Positions 5,415 to 13,276 of a stretch of DNA of 18,392 nucleotides are shown here, in pieces. Position 1 is the stretch's first letter. The number at the start of each line of letters is the position of its first letter. A model generated the notes under the pieces. The model did not search any database and was not told the DNA's origin. It saw nothing but the letters and a program-made list of their open reading frames with translations. Location of the stretch: NCBI GenBank assembly GCA_964648985.1, contig CAZYMS010000026.1:1-18392 (forward strand). The letters are read 5' to 3'. The DNA is from JAEUSE01 sp964648985. GTDB taxonomy: Bacteria > Patescibacteriota > Doudnabacteria > UBA920. A program made the position numbers and the translations under genes.

Positions 5415-7154
5415 TTCTTTAGATACTCTCAATACTTCGTCTAACGTGGTAGTTCCCAGTAATGACTTAATGAATCCATCTTGCCACATAAGAATCATGC
5501 CAGACTTTTCCGCTGTCTCTTGAATTTCCTGAGCAGTCTTTTTCTGAACTATAAGGTCGGAAATCTCGGGCGTCACTTCCAAAAGCTCATGAATGCCAAT
5601 GCGTCCCTTATAGCCTGAGGAACCACACTTGTCACACCCGACTGGCTTCCGGAATTCCAAGTCCTCAAATCGCTCAACGCCATTTTGAAGCATGCCACGT
5701 TTTTTATAGAGGGCTAGTATAGACTCCAGGTTAAATGTTTTCGCCAGCATTTCAATATACGCGCTATCGGGCTTAAATGCCTGGTTACACTCTGGACATA
5801 GCACGCGTACCAGACGCTGAGCCATTACTGCATTCGTCGTAGACGCAATAAGGTAAGCCTCCACACCAATGTCGAGTAAACGAGGCATAGCTCCCGCAGC
5901 GCTATTAGTATGCAGCGTCGAAAGCACTACGTGACCAGTCATAGCGGCATGTACGGCTTCTTCCGCGGTTTCTGCATCGCGGATTTCACCAATCATTATA
6001 ACGTTCGGGTCTTGGCGAAGCAAAGCACGAAGTCCCATAGCAAATGTAAGTCCAATTTTTGGATTCACCTGCATTTGATTAGCACGCTCAATTCTGTATT
6101 CAACTGGATCTTCTATAGTAGAGATATTTACACTCGCACTATTGAGTAACGTAATTACTGCATACAGTGTAGTGGATTTACCGCTTCCCGTAGGCCCTGT
6201 AACCAAAAACATACCGTGTGGTTTATGAATATTTCTCTGAACCACTTCGAGCTGCTCGGAGAGGAAGCCAAGCTGTTCAAGACTCATTGCTTTAGTAGAC
6301 TCATCGAGCAAACGCATAACCACTTTTTCGCCATCAAATACCGGAATAGTAGACACGCGCAAAGAAAACTTATAGCCGTCTTTCTCCACTTTAAACCTAC
6401 CATCCTGAGGTAGTCTATGTTCATCAATCTTCAGATCGGCGAGCACTTTAATACGAGCCACAAGCGCAGGTTGTATCATCTTCGGGAGCGTCATAACATC
6501 GTGCAAAATACCATCAATACGATAGCGAACGGTGAGCGATGTCTCTTGCGGTTCTACGTGAATATCCGAAGCTTTCTCAAAAATTGCGTACTCTAAAAGA
6601 GTTTCAACCACCCGGATAACTGGAATCTCTCCAGCCATCTTTTTCAGACCCTCAACCTCATCTGGCTTTACTGTATCCGTCTTAATGGTCGACTCGCCAC
6701 TCACCAAATGTTTTATCTCACCCTCTAGGTTACTGTGATATTTAGACAAACCAAAATCAAGGCTAGTCTTGCCAATCAAAAATACAACAATTGGCAAACC
6801 TGTCTTCTTTTGTATAAATTCTTTGGTTTGCAGATCCAGCGGATCTACCATAGCCAAATGAAGCCCGTCCTTAGCCTTACTAAAACTTATAACCTTATGA
6901 CGATGTGCTATAGGTTCAGGCACTAGCTGTAATACATCTTGATCAATACGCTCATTGCGAAGATCGGCAATGGGTATTTTCAAAAGCTCACTCTTTACTG
7001 CGAGAAGCTGTTCTTCCTTAACCCCACCTTTTTCCAATAACAAATCCTCCCAGTTACCAGCAGTGGTCGCAGGGTCCTTTTGTAAAAGTGCAATAGTGTC
7101 GGCACTTATAATCTTTTTTTGTTTCAGCAGGGTAACAAGAGCGGGCGTATCCAT
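5412..7154 (-). CDS. pilB: Type IV pilus assembly ATPase PilB (GspE family)
   Basis: This hexameric cytoplasmic ATPase drives pilus extension. The 580-aa product has an N-terminal MshEN-type domain (about 1-150). The core ATPase follows, with Walker A 'GPTGSGKST' (320-328), the Asp box region 'EKASDIHVEPQ' (193-203), Walker B 'VIMIGEIRD' (385-393) and the His box 'TGHVVLSTLHTNSA' (406-419). Four cysteines, 'CPEC' (453-456) and 'CDKC' (507-510), form the zinc site typical of PilB/GspE and absent from retraction ATPases. An open frame reaches ATG 7172, but that ATG lies inside a hairpin (7166-7180), so 7154 is preferred; neither has a Shine-Dalgarno site. It is the first gene of the pilus operon. 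Confidence 0.93.
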   Translation of the reverse strand: MDTPALVTLLKQKKIISADTIALLQKDPATTAGNWEDLLLEKGGVKEEQLLAVKSELLKIPIADLRNERIDQDVLQLVPEPIAHRHKVISFSKAKDGLHLAMVDPLDLQTKEFIQKKTGLPIVVFLIGKTSLDFGLSKYHSNLEGEIKHLVSGESTIKTDTVKPDEVEGLKKMAGEIPVIRVVETLLEYAIFEKASDIHVEPQETSLTVRYRIDGILHDVMTLPKMIQPALVARIKVLADLKIDEHRLPQDGRFKVEKDGYKFSLRVSTIPVFDGEKVVMRLLDESTKAMSLEQLGFLSEQLEVVQRNIHKPHGMFLVTGPTGSGKSTTLYAVITLLNSASVNISTIEDPVEYRIERANQMQVNPKIGLTFAMGLRALLRQDPNVIMIGEIRDAETAEEAVHAAMTGHVVLSTLHTNSAAGAMPRLLDIGVEAYLIASTTNAVMAQRLVRVLCPECNQAFKPDSAYIEMLAKTFNLESILALYKKRGMLQNGVERFEDLEFRKPVGCDKCGSSGYKGRIGIHELLEVTPEISDLIVQKKTAQEIQETAEKSGMILMWQDGFIKSLLGTTTLDEVLRVSKE

Positions 7155-7197
7155 AGGACAACAGACCTGCATGCAGCAGGCCTACTAGTTCTTTTAT

Positions 7198-7206
7198 ATT
7201 ATACCA
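7198..7206 (-). promoter_or_regulatory. Extended -10 promoter of the pilus operon
   Basis: On the - strand the sequence TGGTATAAT gives a perfect -10 hexamer (7203-7198) with the upstream TG of an extended -10 element. No good -35 hexamer is seen 16-18 bases further upstream, which fits extended -10 promoters. Transcription would begin near 7191, giving a leader of about 37 bases. That leader contains a small hairpin CCTGC-ATGCA-GCAGG (7166-7180) before the pilB ATG at 7154. Confidence 0.6.
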
Positions 7207-7257
7207 TATTTAATAAGAAATAAGTTATATATTGTGGCAGCGAGTCTGGTCTTCGGT

Positions 7258-7350
7258 TGTGGTTATGTGGTCCGCGCCGCTAAAGCTCTGTGAAGCGGGA
7301 CTTACTGCTTAAACCCCATACCTAACTGGCCGCCATCCCCGTAAACCACA
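7258..7350 (-). other. Structured non-coding segment between the glycan and pilus operons
   Basis: The ends pair as TGTGGTT (7258-7264) with AACCACA (7344-7350), closing a segment of 93 bases. Inside it are an 8-bp hairpin (7297-7317, two G-U pairs, loop of five) and a 5-bp stem CCGCT/AGCGG (7277-7281 with 7294-7298, overlapping the first hairpin, so the two would compete). The segment is richer in G and C than the AT-rich sequence next to it at 7190-7230. It holds no open frame of note and no T-tract, so it is not an ordinary terminator. The left part, 7207-7257, shows nothing clear. It could be a 3' structured end of the glycan mRNA, a leader or small RNA, or a decayed palindromic repeat. 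Confidence 0.4.
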
Positions 7351-8655
7351 CTACCGGCCTTGCCAGGACAAAACGTAATAAATGGTTTTTAACATTATCT
7401 CCAAATCGAACAAAAAAGAGCGATGTTTTATATAATATAGATCATACTGCAGCTTATCTTCAGTTTCCGCGACAGTAGCTGCATAGGTATTATTAATCTG
7501 TGCCCACCCTGTTATTCCCGGTTTTACCAAATGTCGCTCGTCATAGAATGGTACAAGAGCCCGCAACTGCTCCACTAAGTGCACTTGCTCGGGCCGTGGC
7601 CCAACTAGGCTCATATTTCCTAAAAGCAAATTTATACATTGCGGAAGCTCGTCTATGCGACTTGCTCTTAAAAATCTACCAATAGGTGTAATACGCGGAT
7701 CATGAATAGCTGTCCAGGTATTGGTAATCGGCCCCGTCATAGTACGGTATTTATAGACCTTAAACAATTTCCCACCCTCTCCTACCCGTTCTTGTATGAA
7801 CAGGATTGGACCACTGGAACTGAGGCGTACTAACAACGCACACACAGGAAACGAAAGACCGAAGATAATAAGACCCAACAACCCAGCAAGGGTGTCCACA
7901 CAGCGTTTTGCCAAACTATAAAAACGTTTATGCTTATACGATACATTTTCCAAAAACCAAAGCTCACTCACCCGAGACAGATAAACCTTACGCAGAAGCT
8001 GTTCATAAAAATAGGCGTGACTATAAAATGCAACACCCTTCTTTCGCAATTCATATAAACGTCCCAGGATAGCTGGAGTGGTAGATATATTATCTGGCAC
8101 AATAACACCAGAATTTCTCAAAATTTCCGTAGTGGCCAATGAGTCTTCAGTAAGACTCGCCACTACCTTATAGCCAAGAAAGTCGTGCCTGGCAATTTCT
8201 TCGAGCAATTCTTTCGGTTCATCCGAAAACGCGAATACATATACATGTTCTATGAGTCTATTTTTTAAAAAATACTTCACTAAAAGGTGCCAGCCTAAAA
8301 CGAGCACAGAAGCAACCAGAACTGCGATAAGCAACAAACGTCTAGGAGTTAGGATAAGATCAGGTTGCACGTAAAAATAGAGTACTGCCACCAGACCATT
8401 TATAACCATGGCGGCGAATAGATTGCGCAGTAGGATTGTATAACGTCGGAAGGTAGAAACCTCAAATAAGTTATGAATAAAAAATATTAGTAGCCATAAC
8501 GCAAAGACCACGCTAAACGCTTGCAGGTGTGCGGGCCAGTTTACAAGACTCGTGTCAGCGCCATATCTCAATACAACCGCAATCCAAAGACTTGCATAGA
8601 GGAGCAGTATATCGGGCAAAATTATGAACCAAAAAATTACCGTTTTTCGAGACAT
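7351..8655 (-). CDS. Polyprenyl-phosphate sugar-1-phosphate transferase (WbaP/WcaJ-like initiating enzyme)
   Basis: This enzyme transfers a sugar-1-phosphate from a nucleotide sugar to undecaprenyl phosphate, starting glycan assembly on the inner leaflet. The 434-aa product has the long-form layout. Four N-terminal hydrophobic segments (about 5-29, 45-62, 82-97, 106-125) precede a middle domain (about 135-230). The catalytic C-terminal domain starts with a re-entrant hydrophobic helix (about 251-275). Conserved motifs are 'GPILFIQERVGEGG' (282-295), 'KYRTM' (302-306), 'RIDELPQ' with the catalytic Asp-Glu pair (335-336), 'SLVGPRPE' (349-356) and 'PGITGWAQIN' (379-388). The sugar specificity cannot be read from the sequence. 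It is the last gene of the glycan operon, 15 bases after the previous one. Confidence 0.93.
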   Translation of the reverse strand: MSRKTVIFWFIILPDILLLYASLWIAVVLRYGADTSLVNWPAHLQAFSVVFALWLLIFFIHNLFEVSTFRRYTILLRNLFAAMVINGLVAVLYFYVQPDLILTPRRLLLIAVLVASVLVLGWHLLVKYFLKNRLIEHVYVFAFSDEPKELLEEIARHDFLGYKVVASLTEDSLATTEILRNSGVIVPDNISTTPAILGRLYELRKKGVAFYSHAYFYEQLLRKVYLSRVSELWFLENVSYKHKRFYSLAKRCVDTLAGLLGLIIFGLSFPVCALLVRLSSSGPILFIQERVGEGGKLFKVYKYRTMTGPITNTWTAIHDPRITPIGRFLRASRIDELPQCINLLLGNMSLVGPRPEQVHLVEQLRALVPFYDERHLVKPGITGWAQINNTYAATVAETEDKLQYDLYYIKHRSFLFDLEIMLKTIYYVLSWQGR

Positions 8656-8670
8656 AGTAGAATCAAAACA

Positions 8671-9414
8671 TCAAACCAGGAGCTGTCTTAATTTGAAAAA
8701 CACTCTTCGTAGTATAAAAGCAAATGGTGGCTGCAAATTATTTACGTGCCAGGCCAATAGGAGTTCCCGCCATCCCCTTCTTCGCGCCCGAAAATTCTTA
8801 CCACTTACACCCCCAGGAGCCATTACCACCAATATTTCCGGTATATAAGTTGGCTGGATACCATATACCAGAAACCAGCGTAACATAATCTCATAATCTC
8901 CAGCAATACGAAATATGGTATTATAGAGCCCTGCCTTTTCATATAGTGAACGGCGTACAAATACTGCTGGATGTGGCATAGCCCAGCCATTGCTTAACTT
9001 ACTACGGGCAAACGGGCCCGGCTTCCATTGCCGCACCTCCTTGCCACTGCTGGCATCTATATAGATAATATCGCCGTAGACAATTAAGGACCCGGCATTC
9101 TCTGTAAACACCTTATTTACCTGCGCTAATACTTCGCTGTTATACAAATAGTCGTCTGCATTAAGGATGCCAACGATATCGCCAGTAGCAGCCAGTATGC
9201 CTTTATTCATTGCATGGTACACGCCTGTATCGGCCCCGGAAAGTATAGTTGCGTCTTTTGAAAACTCGCGCACTATACTAAGCGTACTATCGCTTGACCC
9301 GCCATCGACCACAATGTACTGGCTAGGTTGTAGTGACTGATCTTGGATTGACTGTATGGTTTTGCCAATGCTGTTTGCCGCATTGAGTACAGGAGTAACT
9401 ATGCTAATTGTCAT
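8671..9414 (-). CDS. Family 2 glycosyltransferase (247 aa)
   Basis: An inverting GT-A fold glycosyltransferase of the WcaA/WcaE type, acting in the cytoplasm on the lipid-linked glycan. The N-terminus 'ISIVTPVLNAANSIGKTIQSI' region gives the nucleotide-binding fold. 'VVDGGSSDST' (35-44) is the conserved nucleotide-binding loop, and 'GILNADDYL' (82-90) holds the metal-binding D-x-D-type motif. The 'GWAMPHPAVFVRRSLYEK' and 'AGDYEIMLR' segments in the second half are typical of the acceptor side of this subfamily. The length matches single-domain GT2 enzymes. Its ATG overlaps the stop of the aminotransferase gene by four bases. Donor and acceptor are unknown. Confidence 0.9.
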   Translation of the reverse strand: MTISIVTPVLNAANSIGKTIQSIQDQSLQPSQYIVVDGGSSDSTLSIVREFSKDATILSGADTGVYHAMNKGILAATGDIVGILNADDYLYNSEVLAQVNKVFTENAGSLIVYGDIIYIDASSGKEVRQWKPGPFARSKLSNGWAMPHPAVFVRRSLYEKAGLYNTIFRIAGDYEIMLRWFLVYGIQPTYIPEILVVMAPGGVSGKNFRARRRGWRELLLAWHVNNLQPPFAFILRRVFFKLRQLLV

Positions 9415-10514
9415 GAGATACTATGTTTAAAAAAATCTCGCACTATTTTAATCACATATTCTTGCTCGTCATTCCTAAAAAATGGGTAGCAAGGTAGAGA
9501 CACTATGTCATTACTAAACTCTTCCGTTTGAGGCAAACAGATACCCCTATACTCCTCCTCATAGCAAGGTTGGCGATGTATGGGAGTAGGATAATGCACC
9601 ACCGTACCAACCCCTTGATCAGAAAGATGCTTTCGAAAACTTTCTCGGAGACCATTGGTAATTCGGACCACAAACAAATGAGCAGCCGACTTTTGAGAAA
9701 TACGAGGCAACTCCAATACTTGTATATCGGAAAGTTTGTCAACGTAGCCACATGCGATTTGGTTTCTTACGGAAACGAAATCTTGTAGTTTGCGCAATTT
9801 AACATTTAAAAAAGCACACTGCAAGGCGTCTATTCTATAATTATTGCCTCTTATAGTATGCACATATCTTTCGGTCTGGCCATAATTACGATATTGTTCT
9901 ATAAAATCATACACTTTCCGGGAATTGGTGACCACCATACCCGCCTCTCCAAGCGCGCCTAAATTTTTAGTAGGATAAAAACTGAACGCTTTTGTATTTT
10001 TTAATTCACCCCCTTCGCCAAATGCAGCACCATGCGCCTGGCATGCATCCTCCACAACCACAAGCCTAAAGCGGCTTGCGATAGTATTAATAGCTTCCAT
10101 ATTGCACACTTCTCCATATAGGTGTACAGGCACTATGGCCCTAGTCCGCTCGGTTATTAAAGAAGTAATACGTGTTTCGTCTATAAGAAAATTTTCTTTT
10201 ACATCACAAAAAACAGGTGCAGCACCAATGTTCGATATAGCAAGCGCAGTTGCTACGGCGCTATTCGCTACGGTTATAACTTCATCACCTCTTTTTACCC
10301 CCTCAGCCAAAAGCGCCACTTCAAGCGCAGCCAGGCCGGACGAAACACCAATTGCATATGTATAACCCTGTGCTAACGCAAAATTCTTTTCAAAACTTTT
10401 TGTATATTCCCCGAGCACATATTCATTTGACGCTCCGAACTCTGTAAACGCCCTCACCAATTCTGGTTCAAAATAGCGCCATTCACGAGTAAGATCCAGG
10501 AAAGGTACTGTCAT
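9411..10514 (-). CDS. DegT/DnrJ/EryC1/StrS sugar aminotransferase (FdtB/QdtB-like)
   Basis: A PLP-dependent enzyme that aminates a keto sugar nucleotide. The 367-aa product has the complete family pattern: 'VSSGLAALEVAL' (57-68) for phosphate binding, 'VVEDACQAHGA' (153-163) with the Asp that contacts the cofactor nitrogen, and 'FSFYPTKNLGALGEAG' with the PLP lysine at 183. 'NYRIDALQCAFL' follows as the substrate-site segment. The gene directly follows an FdtA/QdtA-like 3,4-ketoisomerase. The likely reaction is therefore 3-amination of dTDP-3-keto-6-deoxyhexose to dTDP-3-amino-3,6-dideoxy-galactose or -glucose. The choice between FdtB and QdtB is not possible from context, so no symbol is given. 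The start at 10514 lies 3 bases after the previous stop. Confidence 0.92.
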   Translation of the reverse strand: MTVPFLDLTREWRYFEPELVRAFTEFGASNEYVLGEYTKSFEKNFALAQGYTYAIGVSSGLAALEVALLAEGVKRGDEVITVANSAVATALAISNIGAAPVFCDVKENFLIDETRITSLITERTRAIVPVHLYGEVCNMEAINTIASRFRLVVVEDACQAHGAAFGEGGELKNTKAFSFYPTKNLGALGEAGMVVTNSRKVYDFIEQYRNYGQTERYVHTIRGNNYRIDALQCAFLNVKLRKLQDFVSVRNQIACGYVDKLSDIQVLELPRISQKSAAHLFVVRITNGLRESFRKHLSDQGVGTVVHYPTPIHRQPCYEEEYRGICLPQTEEFSNDIVSLPCYPFFRNDEQEYVIKIVRDFFKHSIS

Positions 10515-10517
10515 ATA

Positions 10518-10946
10518 CTACGCATGTATAAATTGTATAAATTCTTCGTAGTCACGAATATAATCAGACTCTTTATAGTAGTCCCCTGCCAGTACTAGCA
10601 TGATACAATCGGGCGAGCATTGGCTCATACTATGCCACAACCGAGCACCCAAAAGCACTCCCCATCGCGGGTCGTTCATTTGTATAGATTGCACGGTAGT
10701 ACCATCATCGAGCTCCAAAATAAACGATCCTTTTAAACAAAAAATGACTTGGTCGAGAGTCTTGTGAGCATGCATGCCTCGGCGAGCCGTGGGATTTAAA
10801 AAGTTGTATATGGAATATACACGCTTAATTTCAAATGGAATATTTTTTCCCTGCTCCCCTACAATTAAATTACCATCAGGAAAATCCTCGATGTAATTTA
10901 AATGTATTACCCCAGAGTGTTTAACTGTGATTATTGGTAAATTCAT
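10518..10946 (-). CDS. dTDP-4-dehydro-6-deoxyglucose 3,4-ketoisomerase (FdtA/QdtA family cupin)
   Basis: A small cupin that moves the keto group of dTDP-4-keto-6-deoxyglucose from C4 to C3, preparing it for 3-amination. The 142-aa product shows the family hallmarks: 'FEIKRVYSIYNF' (38-49), 'RRGMHAHKTLDQ' (55-66) with the paired active-site histidines, 'LKGSFILELDDG' (71-82), and the C-terminal 'ESDYIRDYEEF' (126-136). The ATG at 10946 is chosen because it overlaps the previous stop codon as ATGA; a frame extension to 10958 adds only four residues. It is followed at once by the matching aminotransferase. Whether the product is the galacto (FdtA) or gluco (QdtA) isomer cannot be read here. Confidence 0.9.
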   Translation of the reverse strand: MNLPIITVKHSGVIHLNYIEDFPDGNLIVGEQGKNIPFEIKRVYSIYNFLNPTARRGMHAHKTLDQVIFCLKGSFILELDDGTTVQSIQMNDPRWGVLLGARLWHSMSQCSPDCIMLVLAGDYYKESDYIRDYEEFIQFIHA

Positions 10947-11911
10947 AGGACTCCACACGCATGAAGTATATATATGAGTAAGAGTTTTCCCCGGCCTCGC
11001 ATTCGCTCAAAGAGAGACTCAGGCCTTTGAGTGCCATACCTGAAGTTAGAATCCAACGCTTTTACTTGGCGCATGCATTCAGCAATAACCTGACTATACG
11101 GGAGGTATATAGTGTTTCGCACTTTACTACTCAGTCTGTAGAATGCGGAAGCATATTCAAAAATTGTCTCTGTAATAATACGAAACGTATGAAAATGATA
11201 AAAAATAAGCTGCTCGTTTGGCCGGGTTAGACTACTGCCATCTTTCTGCGCCCCGAAATACTGCTCAACATTCCACGGAGCAACCCCCCCTCCCGTATGT
11301 TCTAACACATGTACCCCCACGTACCGGGTTGGCCAAGCATCTAAATACATTTGATCGCCAAACCTACCCTCCTCAGTGCGATTGTAGCACCACTCGAGAC
11401 AATCGTTCCTCCAGTCTCTAAGACACTGCTTGCCCTGTGCATTATTCCTAAATATTACTACACCGACATTATATACTCCGGAGCGCCTGGCCAAGTATTG
11501 AAACCTGGGAGGATAATTATGTTTAATTATAAGAACTGAATCATTGCCCATTTCTGCATACAAGGGCTCGGGTGAAGAAAAAAAGTATATGTCACTATCT
11601 ACGTAAGCGACTGTGATACTACTAGGATACGTGCAAAGTACATAATCGGTAAACACAGAAGCAAGGGTCCAATAATACTCCACAAGACTCCGGTTTGCCT
11701 TAGCGCGCAGAACAGCAGCATCCTCTATTACTTTCAACGTAATCAATGTTGCTTTGGGCAATTGCAGCTGAGACAAGAGCACAAATGTTTCCTGGTCCAA
11801 ACAAAGAATATACAAAGTGAAATCCTCTGCGGTATTTTCTAAAGACCGGTATAGCGCAAGGCCGCGATACAGATAGTTTTTGTCGAATAATGTACAAAAT
11901 GTATAACGCAT
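10943..11911 (-). CDS. GT-A-fold glycosyltransferase (GT8-like), 322 aa
   Basis: The N-terminus 'TFCTLFDKNYLYRGLALYRSL' (4-24) resembles GT8-like and related GT-A enzymes. 'AYVDSDIYFF' (102-111) carries the D-x-D metal site (Asp105, Asp107). 'GVYNVGVVIFRNN' (145-157), 'EGRFGDQMYLDAWP' (181-194) and 'HVLEHTGGGVAPWN' (201-214) are strongly patterned and recall a group of glycosyltransferases that is common in surface polysaccharide clusters but often annotated as hypothetical. It has no membrane segment except a weakly hydrophobic C-terminus ('LLLIYILHACGVL'), which may help membrane association. It starts one base after the previous stop. The exact CAZy family and substrate are uncertain. Confidence 0.78.
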   Translation of the reverse strand: MRYTFCTLFDKNYLYRGLALYRSLENTAEDFTLYILCLDQETFVLLSQLQLPKATLITLKVIEDAAVLRAKANRSLVEYYWTLASVFTDYVLCTYPSSITVAYVDSDIYFFSSPEPLYAEMGNDSVLIIKHNYPPRFQYLARRSGVYNVGVVIFRNNAQGKQCLRDWRNDCLEWCYNRTEEGRFGDQMYLDAWPTRYVGVHVLEHTGGGVAPWNVEQYFGAQKDGSSLTRPNEQLIFYHFHTFRIITETIFEYASAFYRLSSKVRNTIYLPYSQVIAECMRQVKALDSNFRYGTQRPESLFERMRGRGKLLLIYILHACGVL

Positions 11912-11912
11912 A

Positions 11913-12635
11913 TTACAACTTTTTCGCTATTCCAATAATATCGAGAGTTATACCGGAATGACGAAATAACCAATCGCCCAGAATCCCAATAACTTGTAAA
12001 GGAAGGCACGCACTCAGAGTAACCAACACCCTGCTTATGAAGTTTGACCCCAGCCCTTCAAATACGTACGCAGATAGCAGCTGCGCAACAGTGCCGAAGA
12101 TGCCTGTAGTAGCCTGGGTGCGTACGGCGACAAACCCCCCTTCTTCACATACTTTGCGTAGACCAAAGCTCGAGTATCGACGAAAATCAAATGGTTGCTC
12201 ATGTTCACCCCATACAAACGGCACTGTAACGAAGAGTACGCCGTTAGGGGTCAGTACCCGATGCATTTCTTTCACTAACCTTTCTGGATCTGTACTATGT
12301 TCCAACACTTGGGTGCATATAACCATATCAAAGCAATTATCTGGAAATGGAATTTGCACTCCATCAAAGTACCTATCCACTTGCTTTGCCTCGTCTACGT
12401 GCCCTCCCCCTTCAATATCTATACCCGTATACTGGGACTCTATAAATAAATCTTGGTATGGTTTATTACCACACCCCACATCTAATATTCTTTTACCGCT
12501 GCCGTTAGTTTGTGCAAATTTTTTTATAGCCAAAAATAAACTACGCCTTGCAATATAGTAAGGATTAATCAGTATTGCATACCGGTGCGGTTGAAATAAG
12601 TTTTTACGGAGAAACGCTGTTATTGCTTTTGACAT
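11913..12635 (-). CDS. Class I SAM-dependent methyltransferase (240 aa)
   Basis: A Rossmann-fold methyltransferase. Motif I is 'RILDVGCGNKPYQDLF' (49-64), followed by 'YTGIDIEG' as motif II. The third and fourth motif region is 'DNCFDMVICTQVLEHSTDPERLVKEMHRVLTPNG' near 95-128, written here by its key residues D, H and NG. The C-terminal half contains 'FDFRRYSSFGLRKVCEEGGF', common in methyltransferases of polysaccharide clusters, and a hydrophobic stretch ('VLVTLSACLPLQVIGILG') that may lie on the membrane. The open frame extends to 12743, but the ATG at 12635, which overlaps the previous gene by 16 bases, gives the usual family length. The target is probably a sugar or lipid-linked glycan; this is an inference. 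Confidence 0.82.
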   Translation of the reverse strand: MSKAITAFLRKNLFQPHRYAILINPYYIARRSLFLAIKKFAQTNGSGKRILDVGCGNKPYQDLFIESQYTGIDIEGGGHVDEAKQVDRYFDGVQIPFPDNCFDMVICTQVLEHSTDPERLVKEMHRVLTPNGVLFVTVPFVWGEHEQPFDFRRYSSFGLRKVCEEGGFVAVRTQATTGIFGTVAQLLSAYVFEGLGSNFISRVLVTLSACLPLQVIGILGDWLFRHSGITLDIIGIAKKL

Positions 12636-13276
12636 AGGAACACAGAAACCCGAGCAAGCAAATTGGGGCGGACGCGGGCTATAGATATCAGGCGGCCCAG
12701 GTATTGAGCCTCTATAATTTGCAAACCATGAGCAGCCGACCACATCTTAAAATCTCGTATACTGAGCTGGTGAATATGACCTGTATTGTACCATGTATAT
12801 CCGTACAACATATCCCGAGGCATAACCCCATGCACCAATAGGTCAAAACGGTTTCCTATGTACGCAAAATTTGGGAACGACACTATAACATGCTTGGCAA
12901 TTCTTTTCATTTGCTCTAGTAGCACTTCTGGATACAGCACCATCTGCAGCGTGACATTACATATTGCATAATCGAACTGTGCGTTCGCATATGAAGCATA
13001 ACTGTCCACCTTATCAATTTGAGCCAATCTAATACGTAGACCACGCGCCTGCCCGGCGGCAACCCCAGTAGGAGAAATTTCTAAACCCTGAGCAACCACC
13101 TGCTTCTGTTGTATGAGATACTCCATGAGTGCACCATTCCCACAACCAAGGTCAATAACAGACGCAGCTTCCGGCACCCATTGCGCAATAACAGGAAACT
13201 CCGCGCGGGTATACAAGTCGGCATTGTATACATATTTCCTATTATCATGTATCTGTGGATTGTCTATGGTATTCAT
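12620..13276 (-). CDS. MetW-like methyltransferase (218 aa)
   Basis: The sequence follows the MetW family closely. Motif I is 'VIDLGCGNGALMEYL' (40-54), then 'QGLEISPTGVAAGQARGL', 'FDYAICNVTLQMVLYPEVLLEQMKRI' (split in the family by the same conserved Gln), 'HVIVSFPNFAYIGNRFDLL', 'YTWYNTGHIH' and 'LSIRDFK'. MetW normally acts beside MetX in methionine synthesis, but no metX is present. Here the gene lies among glycan genes, so a role in glycan or cell-surface methylation is more likely than methionine synthesis. The ATG at 13276 overlaps the stop of the previous gene as ATGA, so it is preferred over the longer frame starting at 13345. Confidence 0.82.
   Translation of the reverse strand: MNTIDNPQIHDNRKYVYNADLYTRAEFPVIAQWVPEAASVIDLGCGNGALMEYLIQQKQVVAQGLEISPTGVAAGQARGLRIRLAQIDKVDSYASYANAQFDYAICNVTLQMVLYPEVLLEQMKRIAKHVIVSFPNFAYIGNRFDLLVHGVMPRDMLYGYTWYNTGHIHQLSIRDFKMWSAAHGLQIIEAQYLGRLISIARVRPNLLARVSVFLCQKQ

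Noticed and set aside
7297..7317. Terminator at the end of the glycan operon
   Set aside because: The hairpin is good but is followed on the - strand by a GC-rich sequence, not by a run of T; read-through into the pilus operon remains possible.
12037..12558. A 173-codon open frame on the + strand
   Set aside because: It lies opposite the class I methyltransferase gene, whose motifs are clear; the + frame is low in recognisable pattern and is a shadow of the real gene.
12635..12743. Longer N-terminus of the class I methyltransferase starting at 12743
   Set aside because: It would overlap the MetW-like gene by 124 bases, and its 36 extra residues are rich in Pro, Cys and Ser unlike the family.
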